Made by a program: the position numbers and the translations under genes. From the NCBI GenBank assembly GCA_005019695.1, contig RXID01014899.1:398719-462718 (forward strand): a stretch of 64,000 nucleotides of DNA, given 5' to 3'. Origin of the DNA: Trichopus zeylanicus subsp. travancoricus (lineage: Eukaryota > Streptophyta > Magnoliopsida > Dioscoreales > Dioscoreaceae). Of the stretch, positions 11,575 through 24,276 are shown piece after piece (the stretch's first letter is position 1; each line of letters begins with the position of its first letter). The notes beneath the pieces were generated by a model. It was not told the DNA's origin, made no database searches, and was given only the letters and a program-made list of their open reading frames with translations.

Positions 11575-12190
11575 TCTAATCGTGCAAAGAATTCAGTTCG
11601 CTGAGACACAAAGACCTCGGTCCGCTGAAGCACAAAGACCTAGATCCATCTAGGCACAAAGACCTTAGTTCGTCGTGGCACAAAGACTTGGTTCTACCTA
11701 GGCACAAAGAACTCGGTCTACTGAGGCACATAGATCTAGGTTCACCCAGGCACAAAAACCTCGGTCCATCGAGGTGCAAAGACCTAGGTCCGTCAGGCAC
11801 AAAGACTTGGGTTCTCCTAGGTACAAAGACCTAGGTCCATCCAGAACCTCAGTCTGCCAAGGTATAAAGAGCTAAGTTTTCCTAGGCATAAATACCTCTA
11901 TCTGAGACGTGAAGTCCTCAATCAATGAGGCATAAAGCCCCCAGTTCGCTGAGACACAAAGCCTTCAATCAATGAGGCACAAAGCTCTCGATCTACTGAG
12001 ACACAAAGCTCTCAGTTCGTTGAGTCAGAAAGTCCTCAATTAATAAGGCACAAAGCCCTCAAACCGCCAAGGCATGATGTCCTTGATCCATCAAGGCACT
12101 AAGCCTTTGGTTCACCCTGGCACAAAGTCCTCAATTCATAGAGAATCATCGTAACACAAAACCTTGGGTCTACTAAGGTATAATAGTAAA
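11575..12190. repeat. Minisatellite of about 24 bp inside the Tat-type element
   Basis: About two dozen imperfect copies of a unit close to GGCACAAAGACCTCGGTCC plus five variable bases, directly after the integrase stop. Later copies drift to CACAAAGCCCTC and CACAAAGTCCTC. Many units also show CCTAGG or a short CTCGG/CCGAG pairing. Tandem arrays in the 3' untranslated region are known for plant Tat/Ogre elements. A related array in opposite orientation occurs at 39520-40000. Confidence 0.85.
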
Positions 12191-12499
12191 AAAATCCATT
12201 GAGGTATAAGGGCACTAACTCCGCAAAGGTGTTGCATCACCCTACTTGGGATGTTTACACGACTCAGAGCACAATGCTAAAACACCCTATGGGTCAGCCA
12301 GTACTAACTGAATAATTTTTGCACACGACAGAGTCAAAGCTGGGGGCTACTTTCCCAGTATTAACCAAATTAAAACTTGAATTGCGCTAAAAAAATTGAA
12401 CCAATTTATAATCAAAAATAGTTGATGAAGTGATTTGCTATGAAGACATCTAATCAAGTAATAAATAGACAATGAAAATTTCATTACGTCGAAGTAGTC

Positions 12500-15116
12500 A
12501 GGGTTACAAAAAGTAGGGGGCGATGCTTGAATAGGAGCTATAGTAAAGTTTTTGTTGATCTATTTTTCCAAAGAGATTGAATGTCAGTTGAACCGCCATC
12601 ATCTTCAGAGGAATTGAGGGAATAGTGAAAACTAGTGCTGGAAAGATCCTTGTAGGGTGGCCTAACATCATCTTCAAGACAAGGATCTATTGCTTGACAA
12701 ACATCCCACCTCACCATCTCAACTCGTGTGGTATTATACAACTCAACTGATAGGGCTCAAGGATTGAAATCTACTCTTCTTGAGGTTCGTATCATGGTAT
12801 CACAGAAAATCAATTACCCATCCTCAAAAGCCTCAGCAATGAGTTTGCCAACCTCCCTTAGATACTCCTCGAACCCTTTAAAGTTCTGGATTATGAGAGC
12901 TCGAACATCTTATAGGGAAAGCTCGTACTCTTGGCTACTCTAGAAACTTGTGATGGCGTCCTCTTGCACCTTGAGAAGGTCAGTGGCTCAAGACTTTTGA
13001 TGCCACTCACCTTCCTAGCGAGCCAAATCTCATTTCTCCTTTGCTTTGGTCTATGCCTCTTCAACTTCCGCCTTCTGATCTTTAGCCACCTCAAGTTGTG
13101 CTTGAGCTAAGTCCCACTCTATGGCAACTCTTTCTCTGGCTTCTTATTCTGAGCAAGCTCTAGTCGAATTAGTTCTACCTCTAATCGTAAAGCCTCTGCC
13201 TCTTCTTCAACAATAATAAAATTATTTTGGTTTGTGGCAGCTTCTTTCTTGGCCTCAAGGTAGTGCTTCTCCGTGAAATGAAAATATTCCACCATCTATG
13301 AGTCAAAGTAACAATTAGATAGTAACAATCTAAATTCCAAAGTAACAAAATAAGGAATACTCACATCACAAGCAACGTTCACCCCACCAATAAATAACTC
13401 GATGGGAATCATTTGTGCTATCTGAGAATTAGAGTGAAAGGTCTCTTTTGGTTTGGGGCCTTCTTCAATGGGCTCTTTACCCGACCGCCTTGCTTGGGGA
13501 GGGCTCGAGCTACTTACCTAGACCCTCAGTTGATGAAGAGGCGATGAGGTGATCAACTACCTCATGTGGTAGCTCGGCCTCAAGAGTTGTCTTGTCGGGT
13601 CCCATGGTGGGCTCAACCTCAGCAACCAAAGGGGAACTGGAAGTCTTCTTCTCTTTCTTCTTTCTTCGTTCACTACTCCAGGTAGTGAAGTCACTACCTT
13701 TGCCCCCTAAGGTTTGAGACCTCTTCTTTTTCTTCTTCGACTTAGCTAGTTTGGAGAGCTCTGTGGGAACTTCATCCCTCGAGGTACGCGATCATTTTTT
13801 CTTTTTCTCCTTCCTAGCTAAAGCAGGCTGGTCGGAGGGCCCCTCTGCGTCTCCATCAGTTTTTTTCAATCTTCGAGGCAAGGGGGCTGGGGCAACTCAG
13901 GGCATGCTAGCCTGCCTCTGAAGTGACATGTCCATAAAGGAAATCTTGTCAAGCCCTGCCCTTGAAGCAAAGGAAAGATCAATCAAGGGTAAGGAAAAAC
14001 TCATCATTCTGAAGTTTGACAAATCATACCTAACTCACAAGCTACCGACAGACCAAGTGAAGTGAGCTTTACTTCAATCGACCACCTCGAGGTAGACCTC
14101 AGCTTCTGTGCCTCAAAAGACCGAGATGTCAAGAGCTGCCTGACCTCTGGGGATGCAATTGGAGGCTTCCTATGCCTGGAAGGGTCTCCCCATTCACTTT
14201 TAAGTTGAGAGTCCTCAGTAAATATTCTCATCTAGTGGTTTTTCTAGAAATAGATGGAAGATGGGTTGGCTCTGAAGAGATGCTAACTCCTCCTTGAGGA
14301 GAGATACCATCTCCCTTGAGCACCCCAGCTACGGTCGCCTTAGAATATTTTGTGAAACATCTCCACAATAGGGGAAACACCCTTGACATAGTTAAAGCTC
14401 AAAATGCTATGATTAATCTCATAGCATTGGATACTAATTGGTTAGGGGCTAGGTCCAAGTCGGCTAGCATTGCCATGGTACAACTATCCATGAGGTATCT
14501 AAGACTAACTTTGAACATTTCCCAAAAAGTGTTGAATGAATACCTGAACTACTCTTTAAGAAGAGAGCTGGCATCCTTCGAGCCCCATACATCCACTTCT
14601 ACCCCGTTTGGAAACCTAAAGAGTTGCACTAAGTGTCTTATCTCTTTTTCTCTAAGCATTTGCTCTGATAGCCAGACATGAACTGGAGGGTCAGTGTTAC
14701 CTATTGAAATCACAAAAGTTGGGTTACCAACTCGAGCCACCCTCAGACCTTATGAGCTCTATGATGGCCAAGGTCAATCTTGAATTAAAAGGAAACTAAC
14801 TAAGCTTCGGCAATAAGTCGAATCTTGGGATGAGACCTAAGTCAAAGACAGATGTATTAAGCCTAAGAAGGTTCGGTGTAAGACTGAGTTTTAGAGCCCT
14901 AGCATTCAATTCTTTGTATGAAGTAAGGGTTAACTTGCTAAATGTAAGGATCAAAAAGGGGACATTCATACCAGGATAACAAGCGAGTGCAGTACCTATG
15001 GCTGAAGAAGTATTAGTAGTCATTGGCGAAGCCGCTATTGGAATAGTTCTAGCCCCTGTGGCCATTTGAATAATAAGAACAATGTTGGTGGCGAACTTCA
15101 CAGTAGGGGCTGGCAA
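12500..15116 (-). pseudogene. Broken antisense ORF between integrase and 3' LTR
   Basis: On the strand opposite to gag-pol, discontinuous ORFs run in one order: 15116-14796 (start), 14740-14549 (VHVWLSEQML, IRHLVQLFRFPNG), 14231-14004, then a charged Lys/Glu-rich, coiled-coil-like part at 13300-12890 (EEEAEALRLEVELI) and a tail to about 12540. 13600-13900 reads as a Ser/Lys/Pro-rich linker. Stops and frame changes interrupt all of it. Antisense ORFs after integrase are known in several Tat-lineage elements, with no established function. A TATA-like box precedes it on its own strand. The same arrangement recurs in the second Tat-type element. Confidence 0.6.
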
Positions 15117-15250
15117 AGAACAACACCGCTGGAGGTAATTTCCTTGTACATTGTCATCGAAATTGTCTAAATGAAAGGGAGAAGAAGAGATTAAAGATTG
15201 GATCTAAGAGAGGAAAGGAGAAAAAGAAAAGTCGTTGGCTTCACAATGGT

Positions 15251-15258
15251 CTATATAG
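15251..15258 (-). promoter_or_regulatory. TATA-like box upstream of the antisense ORF
   Basis: Reading the minus strand, GGGGCTATATAGACC lies about 140 bp before the first ATG of the antisense ORF (15116) and is followed by a pyrimidine-rich leader (about 15235-15160). The layout looks like an ordinary plant core promoter, so the antisense ORF may have had its own transcript. Transcription is an inference. Confidence 0.4.
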
Positions 15259-15589
15259 CCCCTAATAAGCTATGCGATGGGTAACACCTAGCAGGATCAG
15301 CCCTATACACATAAAAGCTGTGGTAATTCAAACTAAACTACAAATTTCGAGGAGCACATGTCACAAATCAACCTCTTTCCTCCATACAGCGGGCCACCAA
15401 TATTGATGGCAAGGAGCGATGCTTCGAAAACTCACAGGAACATAATGAAAGATGGCTCAGCATATTAAATAAAGATGACTATTCATCTTTCGAGGATTCT
15501 CTGAAGTCTCTGCTACGATGGTCAGTTGCTTTAAAGAGTAACCCCGAACCCTGAGCATGAGCCTCTAGATGTTCGGGCTTGGGGGGCAC

Positions 15590-16223
15590 TAATGAGGCAT
15601 TGGAGCTGATCAGCCAAGGCAAAAGGCCGTTAAAAGAGAATACAAGAACCAGGTCAAGGTCTCGTAAATCCGAGGATGAGATTGAGCTTGATTTGATACT
15701 GAGATTAGTTAGCCGAGTTGATGGGAAATGAAAACCGAGCATAAGATTAAAAGCCATTTGGATCATCCGAGGTAAAGTGTCCCGTGGATCTAAGCTATGA
15801 GATTATTCCTGTATTACAATACTCGGACCTCGGAAGATGCTTACACTGAAGTTCCCCTATGATCAAATAATCTCATGATTCAAGCCATGAAGAACCAATT
15901 ACTATAAGAACTAATCCTCGGGATTCAGTTATGAAAAGATCAGCTGAGATCACGATGCTGAAGATGACGGGACTAAGATACGCTTCGTACTTTATAAATA
16001 TCGTAATCTTTGAAGAGATAAAGACTAATACCTAACTATTCATTCTACTCTTTTACTATTGATTTTTACCCTAACTTAAGCATCAGAGCAACCGTCGTCG
16101 GAGAGTTTTTGATGATTTTTTTCACAATTCTCTTTTATATAGAACATCGAGAAAATGATCTAATAGATCAAATTCTTAAAGGGTTCCACAAATCAAAATC
16201 GATCTCGAGTTAAGACTCCATCA
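15590..16223 (+). repeat. 3' LTR of the Tat-type element
   Basis: Begins TAATGAGGCATTGG after the GGGGGGCAC purine tract and ends TCCATCA. It aligns end to end with the 5' LTR, including the TATA region (CTTTATAAATATCG) and the downstream GAGAGTTT block. Confidence 0.87.
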
Positions 16224-18013
16224 ACTATATCAAACAGTTGAATACATAAATTTTGTATAAATAGTGGGTTGATCTGCATCCCATTAACTTAAATCATTAA
16301 GAAAAATTCATATACGATCTACGAGGATGACCTAATTCTCTACAAATTTACAAAGAAGTAATTACTTTTATAAAATATATACATGTGTCACGTTGGAGGT
16401 GGCTTGCACTGACTTATTTCTTAAAAAAGAAAAAAATTAATTCGAAAAATTCCGGGACAACTCGCAAAGCTGCTCCTACATTTAGGACAGAAAATAATGT
16501 TCTTAGCCATCATCTACAAAGTTGCTACAAATTTCTGTTATTTTTTTATTTTAAAACAAATTAGATGACACATTGGAAAGTGATGGAAAACAGTCACTCA
16601 ATAATAATTAATTTTCTTGCTTTTTTGTTTCTTCTACAATTTGTCCAAATCCATTGTTTTGTTCTAAACCGTCTTTGCTGATTGTTGGAAATGATTAGGC
16701 TTACGTTAACACATACAGATTGTGAGCAAATGAATTATTAGATTTTTGAATTATCAATGACTCAGTCTAACCAGCAACTTGCAGATAATAGTCGTGAGCA
16801 TTTGTTCTTTAGGAAAACCTTGCGCTCGTCTCCTTCCCCTTAGCTTGGACAATGGGGACAGCAGCCTTGGTCCCTGCGCTTGCGCTGTGTTCTTTGACCG
16901 CCGTTTTACTTCCCGTCTCCGGGTTTTGACACATGGTAGCGTTAAAATTGTTGAACCAAGTTGGTATGCGTGTTTTGATCTCCCCTGAAAGTACTGGAAC
17001 AGGAAATTAAGCCGAGGGAAACGCCAAGACAGCTGATGTGAGGAAGACATGATACATGGCGGACAAGGCCGTCCACGTCCCCGAAATGGAACATCGTGAT
17101 TGTCCATACCCGAACCCAAACTCTGGCATCCTCCCAGGGCCATTCATCTCTCTTTCTTGCAGCAATCAGCCCGTGATTCGCTCCTCTTAACTGGGTGTGG
17201 TAGCAACCCCGAAACCAATTTGTATAGGATATGCGCATTCCAGTAGAACAACGTCTGGGGAGTCCAAGTGAATCCGCAAACAGCATGAGTCCGACAATTG
17301 AAAGGAACTGTGATTACTTGGACAAATTCACATTGTCGGTCGCATGTGATAAATTTTTGTCTCAAATGCAGACCAAACACATCGCGCTCGGCAGCCCAAT
17401 GCTGTGTGTTCGTATTTGCTAGAGTTGCAACCCTGGCCAAACCTACACCGGAAGGTCAGGCCAGTGGCCCAAACCCAACAAAATACAGCCCAAACATAGG
17501 CATCGTTAGAAAAACCGCGCCTCAATTGCAAGCGCTGGCTTCGGGGATCCAAGAGCTTCATTGGGCTAATATGAGCGAGCTTCTTTGAGTAATCCGAGGA
17601 ATTTGGCTTGAGTTATCATCACTTGCTATTCTACTATGCCATTGAAGAACCTAAGTGGGATAATACAGTAAGTACTTTCTGAGACACGGCAATTACAAGG
17701 TTGGCTATTATTAAGTACCAAGTCGATTTATAGTCAGTGAGTTAAGATGGGGATAAATTTTGACTTTTTGTGCTAAAAAAGGAAGATATTTTGTTTGTCC
17801 TTGGATTTTAATTATAGTTCGAAACTAATGTAGAATGGTAAATTTTAAAAGATTCTAACTTTAATCCATTCTTAATTCGTCAGGAAACGAGCTCTTGATG
17901 ATTGCAACTGGAAGTCAAGTTGGAATTGTAGTGCTGGGAAGCAAAGGCTTCTCGGGTTGCAAAGAGAGACAGCTTTTTTGCTGCATCGCGTCTTATATTT
18001 CATGAGAAAGAAA
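16224..18013. other. Spacer between the Tat-type element and copia A
   Basis: 16224-16750 is AT-rich. 16750-17600 is less AT-rich and open in several frames on both strands (up to 129 codons), but none of the translations shows a recognisable domain and the frames overlap head-on. I see no supported gene here. 17600-18013 is AT-rich. Confidence 0.5.
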
Positions 18014-18280
18014 TGTTGAAAACTAAACGTAATTATATTTGATGACTCTTTAGTTTTTATGATTAGAAAAATATAATAGTCACTTACAAATATATTATAC
18101 CTTGGAAGTATAATAGTCTAAAATTTTCACTAAATACCTATATATCTATATATAGAGAGAGAGAGTTCAAGTCTTCATATAAGATGGATTAAAATATTGA
18201 ATGACATTTTTTATATTTTAGGTACTTTATTCTTAAGTTTCTTTTTAAAAAATATTATTTTTCATATTATTTTATTTATA
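18014..18280 (+). repeat. 5' LTR of copia A
   Basis: Starts TGTTGAAAACTAAACG and ends at TTTATTTATA. It contains TATATATCTATATATAG about 130 bp in, followed by an AG repeat, and matches 21984-22275 with substitutions and one extra block in the latter. Confidence 0.75.
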
Positions 18281-18339
18281 AGTAGTACCAAAGCTAACAA
18301 CGTTTTATGAGATACTTAAAAACTCCAACAAAGGAGTTG

Positions 18340-21300
18340 AGAAGATGAAGAAAGTTCATTTTCAAATGCTTCTAGTGGATTTGAGGTCTTACGTATGAAA
18401 GAATTTGAGCTTATTTTATATTACTTCACAAGGATTATGACAATTGTCAATCAAATCATGAGAAATAGAGAGCAAATGAGTTATAAAGAAAATTTTACGC
18501 TCATTGAACTTCAAGTTCGATTACATTGTAGTCGTCATTAAAGAACCAAAAGATATGGAAGCCATGTTAATTGATGAGCTTGTGGGATCCTTGCAAACAC
18601 ATGAACAAAGGATAATCAAAAGAAAAGAAGATTCTTTAGAGCAAATTTTTTAGACCAAGCTCTCTTTGAAGGAAGAGAGAAGTGACTCCAAAGAAGAAAG
18701 AAATAAATATCAAGGTCATCGTCAAAGCCATGGATGTGGTCATGGCTGTGGTCAAGGGCGAGAATACACTTCAAGTAATGGTGATGAAGGTCAAAACCAA
18801 AAAATCATAAGAAGACGTGAAAGAGGAGGAAATTTTAGAAACCAAAGGTATGACATACAATGCTTTACTTGTAAAAAAATATGGGCACTATTCTTCTGAT
18901 TGTTGGTATAATGAAAATAATAAAGTTTATGAGAAAGCTAACCTTGTTGAAAACAAAGATGAAGATATTTTATCATTAACAATCAAAGGAGATGAAGATG
19001 ACAAGTTAGAGATATTGTATATTGACACAGGGGCAAGCAACCATATGTGTGAAACTAAAGACATGTTCATAGAATTTAATGAAACTATTGGAGGATAAGT
19101 TACCTTTGGTGACTCATCCAAAATTTTAGTTAAATGCAAAGATAACATTTTGATTCCATTAAAGAATGGAAGTCACAAATCTATTTCTGAAGTCTACTAT
19201 GTGTCAAACATGAAAAATAATATCTTGAGTTTGGGACAACTCTCAAAGAAAGGCTACAAGGTACACATGAAAGACCATAGTTTTATTTGAAAAGATGGGA
19301 GAAACAATCTTATTACAAAGGTTGAGATAACAAAGAACATGATGTTCTTATTGAACCTCAAGCAAGATATTGCTCAATACTTAGATGCAAATATTGAGGA
19401 AGCTTCATAACTATGAAATTTTCATTTCAGCCACCTAAATTTTGGTGATCTCAAACTTTTATCAAGCAAAAGAATGGTGTAAGGAGTATCTTCCATCAAT
19501 CAAATAGAGCAAATTTATGAAGGTCGCTCTCTTAGCAAGTAACCTAGAGCAAGTTTTCCAAAGAATACATCTTTTTGTGCAAGGAGATCACTTCAATTTA
19601 TCCACACTGATGTGTGTAGTCCCATTGTTCCTACATCATTCAATAAAAACCATTGCTTTTTTTTTACTTTAATTGATTATTTTAGTAGAAAAATATGGGT
19701 GCATTTTTTGAAGAAAAAGGCCAAAGTTTTTGGTGCATTCAAAAAGTTCAAGGTCTATGTAGAGATGCAAAGTGGTTTTACTATTCAAGCATTGAGATCC
19801 AATCATGGTGGAGAGTTCACTTTCAAAGTTTTTGAAGAGCATGGAATTCAGTGGTACTTAATGGTTCCATATTTTTTCCAACCAAATAGAGTTACTGAAA
19901 GGAAGAATTGGATCATTCTCGATATGGTTTGAAGTATATTAAAGAACAAAAATCTTTCAAAGGAATTCTGGGCTGAGGTTGTTGATTATGCCACCTATTT
20001 GCTAAATAGATGTTCCACAAGGAGTCTTGATTGCATCACACCTCAAGAAGCATGGAGTGGAAGAAGGTCAAATGTCTCTCATTTGAAGATATTTGGAAGT
20101 TTGGCATATGCTCATGTACATGAACAATGAAAAACCAAGGTTGATGATCCACCAAGTATATCTTCATTGACTATGATACAAGATCTAAAGCTTACAAATT
20201 ATATTATCCAAATTCTAAAAATATCTACATTGAAATGCTCACATGGGACGTCTTCAAGATGATCAAAAAAAGGTGGAGATTTCAGAGTCTTCTACACCAC
20301 CACATCACCATTCCCTAATACTTCTTCCCTGACATTATCTACGTCAAGTGATGGTTTGAGATAAAAGGAAATAAAGAGTCTTAGTGAACTCTATGAGGTT
20401 ACTAATGACTTAACGCTATTTTATCTATTTGTTGATTATAAACCTATAAGGTTTGAAGAAGCATTTCAAGATATAAAATGAAAAAGGCCATGGATGAAGA
20501 AATCAAAGCAATTGAAAAAAAAAAAAAGACTTGGGAGCTAGTTCCTCTTCCCAAATGACATGAACCAATTAGAATAAATTGGGTGTACAAATTTAAGAAG
20601 AATGCCAAAGAAAAAGTGGAAAAGTACATAGTAAGGCTAGTGGCTAAAGACTACAAACAACATACCGGCATAAACTATGAGGTATTTGCTCTAATTGCTC
20701 AAATGGAAACTATTCGATTGATTATATCTTTGGTAGCTCACAACAATTGACAAATATTTTAAATGGATGTCAAACCACTTTCTTAAATAGTTTTCTTGAT
20801 GAAAAAGTGTATGTTGAATAATTCTCAGGTTATGTGAAAGAGGAACATGAAAGCAAAGATCTCAAATTGAAGAAAATACTCTATAACTTGAAGCAAGCAC
20901 CTCATGCATGGTATAGTAAAATGGATTCTTTGTTTCAAGCCAATGACTATATCCAATATCCTTATGAGCATTCCCTATATGTGAAGAAAAATCAAAATGG
21001 AGATATTTTATTTGTCTATTTATATGTTAATGATGTGATCTTCAGTAGTACTAATCCTCTTATGTTTGAAGAGTTTAAACAGACAATGACTCAAGAATTT
21101 GAAATGAAAAATATTGGTCTTATGTCATATTTCCTTGGCAAAGAGGTAAAACAAAATAAAAAAAGTCATTTTTATCTCACAAGAAATTTATACAAAGGAG
21201 AATTTAAAGAGATTCAATATGAAAGATTACAAATCAATAGACATAACGATTGATGGAGGTACAAAACTCTCCGAGAATGAAGATGGAGAGATAATTGATG

Positions 21301-21900
21301 ACACTCTCTTTAAAAACATAATTGAAAGCTTGAGATACTTGACTTGTATAAGATTTGACATTCTCTATAGTGTTGGGTTATTAAGTCATTATATACAAGA
21401 ACCAAGATTTTCTTATTTGAAAGTAGCTAAGAGAATTCTTAGATGCATACAAAGTACTATAACTCATGGCTTGCTTTATATACATATGAATAATTTTCAA
21501 TTTAAGGGCTACTCTAATAGTGATTGGAGAGGAGATATTGATGATAGAAAGAGTACTACTTATTTTGTGTTCTTCATGGATGATACTATTTTTACTTTGT
21601 TCTTAAAGAAATAATCCATAATCACACTTTCTATTTGTAAAGCTAAATATGTGGCAGTTTTTTCATGTGTGTCATGCTATTTGGTTAATGGATCTTCCCC
21701 ATGAGATTCATTTATCTCAAAATGAAGCAATCAAGATTCATATTGACAACAAATAGGTAATTACATTGGCTGAAAACCTAGTCACCATGATAAAAGCAAA
21801 CATATTGACACCCGATTTTATTTCATTCAAGATCATGTGAAGAAGAAAGAGGCTAAGTTAGTTCATATAAATCTCTTAATCAAGTTGTCGATATTTTCAC
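18340..21900 (+). pseudogene. Degenerate gag-pol of copia A
   Basis: Remnants in order: the Gag zinc knuckle CFTCKK-GHYSSDC (about 18860-18905, split by a frameshift); protease DTGASNHMC (about 19022-19050); an integrase core with IHTDVCS, ALRSNHGGEF and a damaged acidic third motif (19600-19930); RT with RLVAKDYKQ (20635-20665), YNLKQAPHAWY (about 20880-20915) and YVND (about 21027) in place of YVDD; RNase H-type pieces from 21300 on. Stops occur throughout, and the YVND change would by itself abolish polymerase activity. The DTGA protease loop is unusually well kept. Confidence 0.8.
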
Positions 21901-21983
21901 TAAGCCAGTTAAGTTTGATATTTTTCTCAAATTCAAACATTTACTTGGAATGTTTGATGGTACAAAATTAGGTTTAAGGAGGG

Positions 21984-22275
21984 TAAAACTAAACCTAATT
22001 ATGTTTGGTGACTCTTTGATTTTTGTGGTTAGGAAAGTATAATGGTCACCTAGAAATACATTGTATCTAGAGAAGCATAGTAGTTACTAGAAAATACATT
22101 GTATCTAAGAAAATGTAATAGTCTAGAATCTTCACTAAGTACCTATATATATATATATAAGGTTTAATTTTCATGTAAGATGGATTATAATAGTGAATAA
22201 AGTCTTCTATATTTTAGCCACTTCATTCTCAAGTTTCTTCTTAAAAATATTATTTTTCATATTATTTTATCTACA
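21984..22275 (+). repeat. 3' LTR of copia A
   Basis: Begins TAAAACTAAACC after the purine tract and ends ATCTACA. Compared with the 5' LTR it has an extra ~30-bp partial duplication of the ATACATTGTATCTA block. Confidence 0.72.
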
Positions 22276-22439
22276 AGAGAACCATCAGTGCTTTACAAAT
22301 ACTCCTCAAATGTGTATGATCTGATTACTACAAATGGTGTGTTGGTTGCATCTTGCACCAAAAATTTTACAAAGATGTAATGAAGACATTATGCCAAAAG
22401 GGTCATCATCAACATTGGTCACATTCTGGTTGTTGATAA

Positions 22440-24276
22440 GGAGTAGTTAATCGGATGCTTGATCATAAAATGGAGTTAAAACAATATACAAGCAAGACCC
22501 TAGAAATTACAAAATCAAAAACACCACCCCTGCACTACCACTATGTACATACTCAACTCCAAATATCCCATAAAAAAAAGAGCATATTTGATCTTCCACA
22601 ACACCTCCAATACATGACAGCAGCCTCCATTGAAAAGCCTATCATTCCCTTTTTTTTAAAAAAAACACCACTAATCTCCATCTATGCCACACCTCACTTA
22701 GAGGGACTAGAAAGAATTCAATATAATAATAATGTGAAAAATGCCTCCAAAACTTTTAGAAAATGTAGGAATAAGTGCTTCTTTGTCTTCAATCCCCTTG
22801 GAACATAGGATGCAACTAAGGCCCATAGCAATCCAGCCTCTTTGCACAAGTGCTGCATTGACCAAGAATCTTTGATGTGTGATTCTGAGTTAAATGAGTC
22901 TCATTGTTGTACAAAAATTCAGTTCAAAATTAAAACTTGAGCTTCCACAACTCCACATAACCCAGATAGTCCCTCAAGATGATAATGATCTCATGCTTCA
23001 CCTCCCACTATATGATAGACAAGTGTTATACAATAATACAAAAATTCAAGTGAATTTTCAAAACAACCCCTGTATTAACTTGATTGGAGAGCTATAATTG
23101 GATTACCTTAATCTGAAAGTTAAGTTACTCATCCTTATAAATATGCAAGTTTGGGAATATGAGGGTCTCCTATAGACTCTCTTTTTTCAATTTTTCCGCT
23201 AAAACAAGGTTCTCTTCTTGCTTCTTTATCTCACTTTTATCTATCCCTCCACTCCTTTCTCAATAGAAAATGCATGACTTAGCACTAGAGTGTTTTCTTA
23301 TGGTATATTCCAAATGAACAACTTATGGTGTTAATAGTGTAGGTTTTGATTCAATTAGAGAGACAGAGTTTAATTAAATCCCAAACCATAGAATTGCAAC
23401 AATTCTATTATGGAGGAAGAGCTAATAGAAGTTTATTACCTTTGAGGGGAGTTTAAGGCTCCAAAATCCCTTCTAAAACTAGGATCAAACTCCTCCATCC
23501 TTCAACCACAAATACAAACTTTCAGCCAAAAAATATGTTGCTAGTTAGTCACCAACTCTTGCAATCAAGTTCCTTGAACGACTATAAAAGCTAATATGGA
23601 CCTTAGCAACACCAACTAGCTAGTTGTATCGACATCTAATAGCTACCTCACTTGATCAATCCACTCCAATATGAATGGATAGCAAACCACACATTCTTTT
23701 ATCCTGCAACTAACCTTTCAATATTTGTTGAAGAGATCTAGAAATTCAAAGCAAGAGGAGAGCAACCCAACCACTAGTTTAGCTAGAAAAACATAGTCCC
23801 ACCGATCCTTGCCTCCACCTTTAAATAAGCAAAGACATCTCTCACAAGTATAACTCCTTTCCAAAACATAGAAGCTAATCGAGAATTTGGCCTCCACTTA
23901 TCCCACACTACCCAACGATAGCAATATCTCTCCATTAGAACACCATGGAAGACAAAGCATGAAGAAGCAGCTACAACCACTTGGCTAGCAAAGCAAAGTT
24001 GAACAAGGTCAAATCTAAGAAGTCCTTAGTTTGCCAACTTCGAGCAGCACCCATCTTAGCATTCTAAAGAAAGAGATCCAATAAAAAGGAAGAGTTGATA
24101 GTACCAAGTTGACTAGAACAACCCTCCCTCTAAAGTTGAGGCTTCCACCCTTCCAAGGATCCCCTTGTTTTATCCCTCTCCTCTACTCAAACCAATTCAT
24201 AGCCTTACCATTACAAGGATTTGTTATCTATTTGAACAAAAGCACATTTCTCCACTCACTTCACCCATATGAGAAG
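22440..24276 (-). mobile_element. LINE (non-LTR retrotransposon) remnant, 3' part
   Basis: The reverse complement reads, in pieces, like the C-terminal part of a plant LINE ORF2. Near 24165-24060 it gives LNFRGRVVLVNLVLSTLP and the WISFFRM segment that follows the RT domain; near 23470-23390 GFWSLKLPSKVINFY; and near 22870-22640 a zinc-binding RT-type tail (KSFGGIF, NDRLFNG, LEVLWKIKYALFLW). Stops interrupt each piece. The 5' part, including the RT catalytic centre, is missing because copia C begins at 24277. I did not find its continuation beyond copia C, nor a clear poly(A) tail at the 3' end. Confidence 0.68.

Larger units (their letters stand above)
5324..16223 (+). mobile_element. Ty3/gypsy LTR retrotransposon (Tat-type), degenerate
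   Basis: A 10.9-kb element bounded by two direct LTRs (5324-5991 and 15590-16223) that I judge roughly 80-85% alike. Internal order on the plus strand is gag, protease, reverse transcriptase, RNase H, integrase; then a ~24-bp minisatellite; then a broken ORF on the opposite strand; then a purine tract (GGGGGG at 15581-15586) before the 3' LTR. The RT wording (LNKICPKDSYPLP) and a long post-integrase region with an antisense ORF fit the plant Tat lineage. Every coding part carries stops and frameshifts and the RT active site is lost, so it is non-autonomous. The flanking 5-mers ATATT and ACTAT do not match, consistent with age. A clear primer-binding site was not recognised. Confidence 0.88.
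18014..22275 (+). mobile_element. Ty1/copia element A, degenerate
   Basis: A short copia element of about 4.3 kb. The LTRs (about 267 and 292 bp) flank a plus-strand gag-pol in the copia order (protease-integrase-RT-RNase H). A TGGTATCAAAGC-like primer-binding remnant (TAGTACCAAAGC, 18284-18295) follows the 5' LTR and a purine tract (TTAAGGAGGG) precedes the 3' LTR. The flanking 5-mers AGAAA and AGAGA differ at one base and may be the target duplication. All coding parts carry stops and frame changes. Confidence 0.82.

Noticed and set aside
16754..17588. Overlapping ORFs of 60-129 codons on both strands
   Set aside because: Mutually overlapping frames without a recognisable domain; no consistent exon model found.
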